A DNA stretch of 64,000 nt from Galeruca laticollis (Eukaryota; Arthropoda; Insecta; Coleoptera; Chrysomelidae): assembly GCA_963921935.1 (NCBI GenBank), contig OY998176.1, forward strand, positions 171,364,445 to 171,428,444. Direction: 5' to 3'. A program made the translations under genes and the position numbers. Position 1 is the stretch's first letter. Each line of letters opens with the position of its first letter. Shown one piece after another: positions 21,811-31,285 of the stretch. Under the pieces are notes generated by a model. It was not told the origin of the DNA. It ran no database searches and worked only from the letters and a program-made list of their open reading frames with translations.

Positions 21811-22185
21811 ATGGTTTAAATCCTAATATTCGCGCATAAAATCACCGTATAATTTTTTTAAGTGTGTGTTACCCTCTAATTTGCGTTCTAAAGACATGAA
21901 TCGTTTTATTGCTATTTCCCGCGAGTTTCAGAGTTTTTCAGGATTTTCCTTAAACGGTACCGTTACTACAAAGCGTCCGTCTTTATCTCGTTTAGTGTAT
22001 CGCGCAAAATGCTCTTCACATGCATTTTCATCATTCTATCTCGGTGGCTTTAAGCGTGTTTCTTCCACTTCCCAAAACTTACTCTAGCATTTTTGAATAT
22101 CCGTATTAACATTGTCATTTTGTATAAAGTTGCAGATGACCGAACTGGATTTTATGCTGATTGGACCTGATACTATCCAACCGAA

Positions 22186-22905
22186 TTAAGTTTTTTGCAG
22201 TATGGGATTGTTTCGCCTTAAAGGTATCTGTCCTGTACGGATAACCTCCCAGAATATATCTGCCCCTATCAAAATTTCGATTTTGCATGACTTGAAAAAG
22301 GTGGGGTCTGCTAAATTTATGTGATCACGCACATTGAGCTTTGAAACATCAACGTTTACTGTTGGCATATTTTCGGATATTTTATCCATAACAAAAAACC
22401 ACTTCGTACAACAATAATCGTTATATAGGGATTTCAATCCCATTTCACATTTGAATTTAACATTTGACGAAATATTATTTAAACCTTTAACCGTGATATT
22501 TTCTTCATGAGTTTTTAAATTTAATCGCTTACATAAATCTTTAGTTATAAAACTTGACTGCGCGCCACTGTCTAACAACGCTCGCGCTATATGATAGTTA
22601 CCGTCGGTGTCTGAAACCTGGACGTCTGCCATTGAAAGAAATACGTGGTCAACAGAACAGCTCGCAGGCAGTGCTACTGAGTTTTCTTGTTGCCGATTTG
22701 TTGCCGGATTTTGCATTTTTACCGTTACTTCATTATATTGCTCTGATTCCGAACATGCACTACGTTCCCTGTGTAATAATGTATTGTGTTTCCCATGACA
22801 TTTAATACAGGTGCCACGTCGGCATACCTTACTATAATGACCCTTTTTTAGACAGTAGGTGCATAATTTCAGTGCTTTTGCCTTACCTTCGCGTACGTCT
22901 ACCGA
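22186..22905 (-). pseudogene. BEL/Pao gag zinc knuckles and protease
   Basis: From 22905 downward the minus strand gives KLCTYCLKKGHYSKVC and CIKCHGKHNTLLH, two zinc knuckles of gag. Then comes the protease: ARALLDSGAQSSFITKDLC has the DSG active site, and the frame continues to 22186. Everything upstream (most of gag and the 5' LTR) is missing. At about 22905 the sequence switches to the plus-strand C-terminus of the pogo-like gene. Confidence 0.8.
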
Positions 22906-22916
22906 TAGCTGCAGGT

Positions 22917-23039
22917 GCAGAAGTCGTTACCTCGAAAGAAGTGTTGGATAGAGATATTCTAAAAATGTTGCCTGAACCCATGAAAGACAGAAGGGACCAC
23001 TTGACTTTCAGATCCAATTTTGCAGGACTGAACCTTTAA
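22917..23039 (+). pseudogene. Putative C-terminal exon of the pogo-like transposase
   Basis: The frame reads AEVVTSKEVLDRDILKMLPE, then PMKDRRDHLTFRSNFAGLN, and stops at 23037-23039. The segment before it (CTACCGATAGCTGCAG) could be a 3' splice site. I infer it belongs to the transposase whose inverted repeats enclose the region because it lies just inside the right end. The sequence itself has no diagnostic motif. Confidence 0.4.
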
Positions 23040-23412
23040 ATTTTCAAAAGTTTGTAACTTTCTTATTACTAAAAATATTAAAATTTAGCAAACACTAAAA
23101 AATTTGTCTCTTCTTGTATTTTCCAGTTATTCACATTTGCCCCAAACATAAAACAGTTTGACTAAGCTGAACTTCATTGTCACACTTACCCCAAATAAAC
23201 GGGAAAGTGTGACCATGACCATATTTTTTTTTAAAATATGGATAACTTCTATATGTGATGTTATAAAAAAACCTACATTTGGAAGTATGTAGTCAAGTTC
23301 CTAAAGACCATAGGTAACAAATAGCAGGTCTTTAGCAATCTCCAAAATATTTTATAATGTATCATAAAAATCAACTCGTTGAAAACTAGGTTACACTTCA
23401 ACGGGTTTACCT

Positions 23413-23827
23413 TAATGAACTTTGCAGAATTTAAAAATATGAAAATATACAAGATTTTTTATTCAAAATATATTAGACTAGGAGATGGTGACAGAAAATG
23501 TTCTCCCATTTTCTCCTGCATGCCTTTTTAGGAATTGACACTAATCCTAAAATATTAAAGATAGAGGGGTTACGAGCCCTTGCGCGCTTGCACGTCATAA
23601 AGTAAATGGCTTCTCTTTGTGTGAAGAATTTTAGTATTTTTCCGTGACATTATATTGCATGGCTTTGTAATATAACGTAGTTGGAACAATTTTAAGCTAT
23701 AATCATTGATGGCATGCAATTCGCAACGGCCGAGGGGGCTCAAAGGGTTACGTAGAAATGAAAAAAAAATAGAACATTTCCGTGTTTACAAATTGCATGC
23801 CGTTGTAAAATAGTATATTAAAGTATA
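23413..23827. other. No gene; small inverted-repeat segment
   Basis: GGGGTTACGAGCCCTTGCGC (about 23566) and GGGGGCTCAAAGGGTTACG (about 23735) are partly complementary or related and may bound a ~190-bp MITE. Nothing else is supported. Confidence 0.3.
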
Positions 23828-24335
23828 AGTGGATAAAGAGGTCTTTCAAACACGCGCTATTTTTCGAGCACGACGGCACAGCAAGTGTTTGAAAGACCAG
23901 TTATCCACGAATACTTTACGCTATTTTTTTTATTGGTGCACTTTGAAATCATAAAATATTATTAATATATTATTACTACAAAAAAATGGAATTCCGTCCT
24001 CGATGCCCAGCCAAGTTTCTTGACAGTCCATCCTAAATAGTATTTATTTTTATTTGACGTTACGAGGTACTGCTGTCAGATCAATAATCAAAAAGTTTAT
24101 TTATATTTAAAAGGATACAATGTATATATGAATATGTAAATAAATTTTGCAGAAAAAAACAAATAAGACATTGGTGCACAATGAAAATATACAATTTAAA
24201 AACTAATAAAAAAGTTGTCATTGATATTTACGTTTCTCGAGTCGAGGGAGTTTAAAAAACGCGCGTGTTTAAAAGTTCGATTTAAACACGCTGAGGCGTG
24301 TTTTAAATAGGTAATATGAGGCATCAATAAAAAAA
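23828..24335 (+). repeat. ~480-bp dispersed repeat, copy 2, with hairpin head
   Basis: It begins with an inverted arm, GTGGATAA..GGTCTTTCAAACAC (about 23829-23855), complementary to GTGTTTGAAAGACCAGTTATCC (23885-23908). The loop is CG-rich. The body matches 1848-2325 nearly base for base, including GTCCTCGATGCCCAGCC and the terminal AAACACGCTGAGGCGTGTTT hairpin. It is non-coding. Confidence 0.75.
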
Positions 24336-24588
24336 ATTGTGATTTCAAATTACTTCTAATAAAGATAAATATTAATTTTATGACCAAATAATTCTGAAAC
24401 ACAAATGGCATGCATGTTGCACATGATCATTATATTATAAATAATCACAAAAGTTGCAAAAAATTTAATAAACAATTCCGCATTTTTTATTTGCATGCCG
24501 TTTTGTATTTCATAAAAACATATTATTTTAAGTATATACCGAAAATGGCATGCGTATTAAATAACACGATCGTATTTTAACACGTTAA

Positions 24589-26160
24589 CTGCCAGGGCGG
24601 TCCCAGGGACCGCTAGTCCTTTTACCGTCGAGGCCATGGCGGTCTTGTGGACCGCCGGGCAATTATTTGTTCAACATGACTTCCAGGCCAGCGGACCGCT
24701 CGTATGAGGTATTTTAAAGCATGCATAGGACCGCTTGGCCCTGGTGACTGACTGAGACACAAGAGTTTTTTTATTTATTTTTTTTAATCTCTATTTTGGC
24801 GATCTTATTTTTTAATACGATGGAAGTAAATTTAAATACGGTAATTTGGTAAAAAAGTATATTTCTTATAATTACTTTTATGGAATACAAAAGTACACAA
24901 CTGAACTAAACTAAAGTACCTATTTTTTTATTTATGAAGACTATTGAAACAATCTAGGCAAAAATGCGGATTTTCAATACAGTCAGTGCAAAACGTTATA
25001 ACTTTTTTGACATGGTTTTTTGGAATCACACCCTCAGTTTTTTTTATAACAACCGACACAATATTCTCGGATTTTGTGGGATTGTCCTTTTTTTTTCTAG
25101 AGTGCTCAGATTTACGCTTTCGTCTGTTACTTGTGGATGGTACTGCTACATCATCCAATTCATCTTCTTCTTGAAAAATCAAAGTCTCTAAAATGCTCTC
25201 GCGAATGCGAGAGGTTTTGTTTTTGTTTCATTTCGAACTTGTATTTCTTGCATAACATCTGTATGCTTGGTTGACAGCAGCAACACGTCTCTTTTGTCAC
25301 GCCATTTCATTACGCATATTCCCCGTTCATTTTCTCTAGCTACAATTTCACAGCGCTTAAGTTCTTTTCCGTGACCTCTTTTGGTTTTCCACGCCTGTTA
25401 GATCGCATTGTAACTAGAAGGTGTGTCTCTCGATCTAGCAACTTATTTGCTAAATCCATACTAGTGTAATAATTGTCGGTGACCATAGTTCTGCCGCTAT
25501 CTAACGGGTTTTTAGCAAGTGTCATTACCACATTTGTAGGCACGCTAGCACCTGCATCTTGTTTCTTTCCACAATATATCTTCATGTTATAAGTATACCC
25601 TTCTGAACTACAAAGCTTAAATATTTTAACCCCGTATTTATGGGTTTTTAGAGGAATATACTGCTTGAATACAAGACGACCTCGAAAAGGGACTATCGAT
25701 TCATCCACACAAACTGTACTGCCAGGCGTAAATGCATACTAAAACTTCGCGATGAGCTTGTCAAAAAGTGGCTGGACTTTGAAAAGTCGATCACCTTCTG
25801 GACAACTTTCATTATCGTAAAAATGCCGCAGTTGTAACAATAACTCGAAACGATTTCTACTCATAACTTTTGATATATTTTCATTCCGAAAAAGTGGTTT
25901 TCTGCTCCAGTAATGACGGATTGTTGGCATTCGAACAATACATTTCTCTTCTATCTGTAGGAGGCCAATTATGACGTCTTGAAAACTGTGAAATATCTTG
26001 CGCCGTGCAAATAATCTGCGTTGCGTAAAGGTTAGTTTACTCCACCATTAGCTCTATAATTTCATTATCCACAAAGAAGGATAAAAAATCATAAGGTGTA
26101 CCTCCCTGTAACGCAGCTTGTAACTCTGGAAGAATACCTTATTCTTGGGTGAACTTATTT
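24589..26160 (-). mobile_element. piggyBac-type element, left end and transposase remnant
   Basis: TTAA at 24585-24588 is followed by CTGCCAGGGCGGTCCC, then ~150 bp with palindromic GGCGGTCC/GGACCGC motifs (24596-24750), as expected for a piggyBac end. The transposase is on the minus strand and runs toward this end. I could not locate the opposite end, so the right border is approximate. Confidence 0.65.
24928..26150 (-). pseudogene. piggyBac transposase (DDE_Tnp_1_7 family)
   Basis: Read from 26150 downward: GTPYDFLSFFVDNEIIELMV, then RHYWSRKPLFRNENISKVMS and LLLQLRHFYDN (25930-25740). Next is MDESIVPFRGRLVFKQYIP with the first catalytic Asp (25708), YGVKIFKLCSSEGYTYNMKI, and SGRTMVTDNYYTSMDLANKL with the second catalytic Asp (about 25480). 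It ends with a linker and the cysteine-rich C-terminus CTDCIENPHFCLDCFNSLH (24930-24990). Several frameshifts and at least three stops are present. piggyBac enzymes cut and paste at TTAA. Confidence 0.85.
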
Positions 26161-26622
26161 TGAAAGTTCAAATGATTGCCTTGTGGAGAGCTTCAGTTAT
26201 CAAAATATTCGTATTATTGTTATAAAATGAAAAGATCCATATTATTAAAATAGTTTTTACTTTGGAATACAATAATGATACACACTGTACATACTTAAAA
26301 TCGGCTATCAAAATATCACGAAATATTTTATAAAGAATGAGGAGACTAGATTTAATAATTGCAAGGGCGGATTAAAGTGCCTATTTTAATATAATAAAAA
26401 TAACGTACTGAAAATGCAGCAAAAATAAGTATTATAAAATGTGTAAATTTCACAAACTTGCGTAATATACTAAGAATTATGCTAAATGATTGTGCTATCA
26501 TTAGGAAAACCTTCAGTTCTTTGGTTGGTGATATATTTAATCTACAATAAAATAATATTTATTATAGACCGATTGAATTTAACATAAAAGTAATATCTCA
26601 TCCATTGCTCAAATGTGACTGG
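26161..26622. other. AT-rich, no gene
   Basis: No ORF or repeat was recognised. GATTGAATTTAACAT at about 26572 recurs at 27706, on the other side of the following element. That could be a flanking duplication or family sequence. Confidence 0.35.
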
Positions 26623-27712
26623 TAGTTAAATCAATGAAAAACTCAAAGTCAATATGTCCCGAAGGTTTTTATTATTTTGAAGTTTTACTATAATGCCTCC
26701 ATAAGCAACTAGTTTCGGCCCACAATGGCCATCTTCAGGCTAAATGAAAATAATTAATAGAGTAACAAATGTCCAAGTAACAACGCTGATGAAGGGAATG
26801 ATGTGAGAAAAGGAGCAAAATTATGGATAAATTACGGTGTCTTTAAAAAATTTTTTAGACTTATAATTTGAGTTGGAATATCATTGTGACATATAGAAAA
26901 AATAGGGGGATGTGACCCCTAAAGGTTGGTGTGTCAAAAAAGTTATTTCGTTGAACATATTTATATTATCGTGATTTTAATTTCATGTTTCTTTGTGTTA
27001 TGGACTTATATTGGCTACATCATAATGGTTCAACACTACATAACATTTTTAGCCATGTTTTACTGGCTCTTATTTTAGTCTAAGTGAACAAACTAAAAAT
27101 CCGTTATTTTTCCCAAAGTAAACCTTTTTACCGTTCGCTACATCCCTATCCACTTGTTCCCACAACCAATTCTCTTTTCTAATGATTGACCCTTTTCTTT
27201 CGGTTGTTCATTCCTTCTTATTTGTGAGTTTGAGATTATATTTGCCAACCCCTCTTCTTTTCCCTAACACCTACATACTCCATTTTTATAATAAGAGTTG
27301 GTATTTATTAATTAAACAAAAATATTTTCCTTCCCATTTATATCATGACCCTAATTATATTGGAATTATAGTTCAATTTTTGTTCCTCTACCTACAAATA
27401 TAGAATGTTTTCATAATTTTTATTTTCTACCATTTCCTTTCCATAATTTTCTCACTTCCCCCCATTTTTTCTATATGTCACAATGATATTCCAACCCAAA
27501 TTCTAAGTTTAAAAGATTTTTCTAAGTACACCGTAATTTATCCATAATTTTGCTCCTTTTCTCACATCCTTCCCTTCATCAGGGCTGTTACTTGGACGTT
27601 TGTTACCCTATTAATTATTTTCATTTAGCCTGAAGATGGCCATTGCGGGCCGAAACTTCAAAATAATAAAAAACTTTGTGACATATTGACTTTGAGTGTT
27701 TCATTGATTGAA
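26623..27712. mobile_element. Long-inverted-repeat DNA element, ~1.1 kb
   Basis: Arms of ~270-300 bp are complementary: the left has CTCAAAGTCAATATGTC at about 26639 and CGGCCCACAATGGCCATC at 26714, and the right has the complements near 27685 and 27640. The arms remain alignable to CATTGTGACATATAGAAAAA. The left arm has an extra ~28 bp. The interior (26930-27450) is AT-rich with no conserved ORF. It is a foldback-type non-autonomous element. Confidence 0.75.
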
Positions 27713-27836
27713 TTTAACATGTTTTAGACGTTAAAGCCAAAAGTAATATATTTGATTTCAGATCACATTTGATAAAATATATAACTACAAAACCAGTCCA
27801 ACGTGTTGTGGCTTACTCCACAAAATAGAATGCAAT

Positions 27837-28420
27837 TTGTTTATTACAATTGTATTGACAAACGGTTCTGTTTGTCAATTTTCAACACTTTATTGCCAAT
27901 TTGAACTTGACCACTTTGAAACTTGTAAGAGCCTAAGGGCACTAAGCACTGCTCCCTTCTTTTTCACTTTGGGAATCATGTCTAAGCTACGACAAGAATT
28001 TGAAAACCTCGTTGAAGACTTTGACCGTGCATCAGGAGATATTCAGATGTTTCAAAACCCTTTTACATATGACATTGACAAATTGCCTGCTGAAATTCAA
28101 CTTGAAGTTATCGAACTTACAACCAATGACTCACTCAAGAAGGATTTCTAGGAATGCTACAAAGAAAGTAACCTGCTTCCATTTTACAGTACTTCTCTCC
28201 TAGAAAAGACTTTAAGAACATAAAAAATCATGCTAGAGCTATGTTTTCTCTTTTTGGATCCACCTTCAAGTGTGAGCAGACTTTTTCAAAAATGAAGTTT
28301 GTTAAATCTAAATACAGATCTTCCTTATCAGATGAACCCTGTGTAGAATCTCGGAGAAAATTTGAAATCATGTACCAAAAATTCAGTTCACATTTTATCG
28401 ATATACTGGCCATTTTCCTA
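27837..28420 (+). pseudogene. hAT-type transposase C-terminus (ZBED/GTF2IRD2-like)
   Basis: The first frame includes SGDIQMFQNPFTYDIDKLPA and EIQLEVIELTTNDSLKKDF, then a stop. A second frame (from about 28228) reads AMFSLFGSTFKCEQTFSKMK, then FVKSKYRSSLSDE. The latter is the hAT dimerisation segment (..S.FGSTY.CE..FS.M...KSK.R..L.DE) of the family related to ZBED5/GTF2IRD2. The DDE catalytic residues are upstream and missing, and the sequence after SDE is unrelated. Confidence 0.78.
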
Positions 28421-28585
28421 GTTATAGGACCATCAAATCAAAATTTAAATGATCATCCTGAATATTCAAAAACCTTTTTGCCCAGCATTGAAAATTGTTT
28501 TTATATTTCACCTCCTCTGCCTTATTATCATTTTGACATCGTTGGGACATATTTTTCTAAAGATTCTGGTCTATTGAGACATTAA

Positions 28586-29615
28586 TATAAATTTTTAAAA
28601 TCCAGCAAAACATGTAATAACAAAGTAATTGTGAAATCTGCACTTTTAAAAACTGAATTATAAAAAGCATGTTATGTAAGAAAAATATCACGAAATACAA
28701 TCAAAAATGAATTACAACCTACTTTACATCCAACAATATTTCAAATTCATTCTAACCTTAATCATTCATTACCTTATACATTCATAGAAAACATACAGGA
28801 TGTCTGTGAACATAATGCTTTCTTTTACAAACCATGTATTACATCAATGAAACACAATCATAAAAGTTTCTTATAGCTACAAAAGCTCAGGTAACAACAT
28901 ACCTATGAGAAGCTACGTACAAGAATTGTGGAATACAAACATTTACGAATAATAAAATGCATGCATAAAAATTTATATATTTATAGTACAAACTGTCGAA
29001 ATGGCCTTTTCTTTATTTCATTAAGTCAACATTTATTGCTATTCTAAAATTATTTGGTTTGTATAAGAATGTATTATTTACAAATATAAAGTCACAACCT
29101 TCAATCAGTTTTTATAAACATCACAAATTATTGTCTTATATCATAACCATTAACTTTTAGATTTGCAAATGTTGCTAAATTTAAATGTATTTTTTACAGT
29201 TTATTAAAATTTTCGTTCTTATAAATAATTCCTGTTGTTTTTTATCACATTATGAGGATAAATATTGATTTCATTTCGTTTTAATATAATAATCCAGATG
29301 TAACTAGTAGGTAATTATTTTCAAAACAGATCAAATAATATAATCAAATATTGTTTATCTGCAAAATTTTCAACAAGATGGTCATGAAATTCAATTGGCA
29401 GTAAATACTAGAATACTCAAGCATTTGATATGAATATTATAAAAATTCTTAATCTCAACTAAATTAATACAATAATTACAAAAATCCTGATTTTTTTCTT
29501 ATTCGTAACACATTTCTTTAATACCGCCCTTGAATGGCTACAGAAATATAAAGTAACACATGTTATGCAATTTAAATGTAAATTTTAAAATTATTTATAC
29601 ACAGACTTGGTTTGT
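28586..29615 (-). other. Probable 3' UTR and downstream region of GPAT
   Basis: There is no ORF of note. On the minus strand this directly follows the GPAT stop codon. Candidate AATAAA signals on that strand lie at about 29008-29013 and 29030-29035. I did not recognise any transposon here. Confidence 0.4.
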
Positions 29616-29703
29616 TTAATCCGCTTGTAATCTTCTAGAAAATTCTTCTTGCTGCCTCTCTTTCCACTCTTTCTTCGCTTTTACCCTCTTCAATTGACCA
29701 TCC
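29616..29703 (-). CDS. Gpat4: Glycerol-3-phosphate acyltransferase 3/4, last coding exon
   Basis: After a TGTTTTTAAG 3' splice site the exon completes a tryptophan codon (TG/G), then reads DGQLKRVKAKKEWKERQQEE and FSRRLQAD before the stop TAA at 29618-29616. GPAT3/4 proteins end just this way: WDG.LKR.K.K..W...QQE.FS. The phase matches the donor at 53729 exactly, which is why I link exons 24 kb apart. The exon adds the cytosolic basic C-terminus. It was not expected from ORF length alone (29 codons). Confidence 0.88.
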
Positions 29704-30289
29704 CTTAAAAACATTTCTATTAAGAACAAATTAACTTTCAACTATAAAGTGGCAAAATTAATCAAGGAAAAATCCTATGATGTCAACTATCCCTAATGTA
29801 GAATCTGTTTGAAAAATTGACTAGAGAAGTAATAATACAGGAGAGAATTAAATAACTGTTTAATTTCCATTTCTAATTCGACTCTTGATAACTCTACTCA
29901 AAAATTGACTGTTTTTCAGAGTTCCACGATCTTAGCACCTCATATGTGAAGTTTCGATTAACCAATTCTACCATTTGAAAGGTCAGAAAATGGGCATAAG
30001 AGGTAAATTGTAGGATTAATTGGTCAGTGATACAAAATGTTCTATTATGCATAAAACGTTTTGAACGTCAAACATTTTTGGTACCTAATTTCTCACAAAT
30101 ACAAAAAATAATAGCTGGTTTTGATAGATAATGATGTACTGGTAATGGGTAAGCTAAAATAAATGATCGGTTAGTTTAATTTTATGTTTTAAAAATTAAG
30201 CCGAGTAAGGAGTAAACAGTTGTGCGCATGTGCTGGTTAGGTTAGGAAATGAGAAACATAAATGAATATTCTCATTACGATGCGCCTCT
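29704..30289. other. GPAT intron, no feature seen
   Basis: AT-rich intronic sequence without an ORF or partner repeat in the window. Confidence 0.4.
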
Positions 30290-31035
30290 TCGCAGGTCTA
30301 TAAACCTAAAAACGTACACAATACTAGTTACTTATCTAGTAATTATTAGCTTCAAAATATTTACGATAGGTGTTTCTAGTAGAACTGAATCAGCTTTTAC
30401 TTATTCAACCTATTTTCTCTCCCTGTCTTTCCACTCCTGACGGCTCAAACTGACGTATCTCTGGATCAGCTGTTGGGATGTTTTGGTTTCAAATATTTCA
30501 ACTCTTTTTGAGCACAGAAACCTTATCTCTGTTTTTGAGGTTGTATTCAAACAAAACTTGCTGACATAAGAATTTCCATTTGAGGGTAGATTGATTATTT
30601 AAGCGTTTCATAAGTGTTTTTGAAAGGAATAAATTCTAAGTAGAGTAAATAATCGTATCTACCCGATATTAAAATGATAGTTATGATATGTAAATTATCC
30701 GGCAATCCGTATTTTTTATTTTAAAAGCTATGTTTGAGGTTATGTTTACTGGATTATTTGATTAATGTGAAAGTATAATATAAATAATACTGATTGTTTG
30801 TTCTAGTATCATCAAAACATCTTTCAACATTCTCTTGAAGTCCTTCTTTAATGATAAGATGGGTTTGTTAGCCAAAAATGCTTAATTGAAGTAAAGTGTC
30901 CTTTCAAGTATCCGAATGAAGAAAAATTAAAACCGCTCTCAAAAGACAAGAATTACATAATTCATTTTGATGAAAATATAATAATGATAATTGAAAAATA
31001 TAACTAGTATCACCAGATACAAGGTGCATTATTGT
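30290..31035 (+). repeat. THAP/YqaJ element end, inverted copy, with YqaJ remnant
   Basis: 30296-30440 is the complement of 18250-18419. 30530-31035 is the complement of about 45400-45900. Within it the plus strand reads CLIEVKCPFKYPNEEKLKPL (about 30876), then a stop and HQIQGAL (about 31018). IEVKCP holds the E-x-K metal-binding motif of YqaJ nucleases and HQIQGAL the next conserved block. It lies in the GPAT 24-kb intron as a fragment. Confidence 0.7.
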
Positions 31036-31285
31036 AGCAAGATTTATAGACCAGGATCGATAATTTTTGAGACCAAAAAAATAATAGTAGGATGAAACCC
31101 TTTGGTAAAGGAAAGGAAAATCATTTACAGGCGATCTGAGGTCGGGAAGTGGAATGGGGAGAGTTTTTAAGGGTAAAAAACGGTTTATCTCGATTTCCGA
31201 CCAACCTATAAGTTCTATAAAAAAAGTTTAATGGCGAAGTTGTAGGTAATAAAAAGAAACAAAACAGTAGAGAATGTACTTAATA
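31036..31285. repeat. ~210-bp dispersed repeat, inverted relative to 52870-53085
   Basis: TTATAGACCAGGATCGATAA to about 31240 is complementary to 52870-53080 (shared GATGAAACCC, GGTCGGGAAGTGG, TTTATCTCGATTTCCG). It ends with AATGGCGAAGTTGTAGGTAAT, complementary to about 41310-41340. It is non-coding, probably a MITE family. Confidence 0.65.

Larger units (their letters stand above)
10107..23412 (+). mobile_element. pogo/Tigger-like DNA transposon shell, heavily nested (13.3 kb)
   Basis: The left end AGGTAAACCCGGGGAAGTGTGA starts at 10107 after a TA. The right end is its imperfect complement (GGGTTTACCT at 23403-23412), followed by TA. TA target duplication and ~22-bp inverted ends fit pogo/Tc1-type elements. 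Both end regions repeat GTGTGACC/GGGGCAAATGTGA-type motifs (10115-10145, 10740-10790, 11160-11215, 23130-23215), which look like transposase-binding repeats. Coding remains are an N-terminal exon-like piece near 10852/11270 and a C-terminal piece at 22917-23039. The middle of the transposase was replaced or disrupted by a hAT MITE, a THAP/YqaJ unit, a LINE and a BEL element. Pogo assignment is inferred from the ends. Confidence 0.6.

Noticed and set aside
27182..27403. 73-codon ORF as a gene
   Set aside because: It lies in the AT-rich interior of the foldback element with no conserved content.
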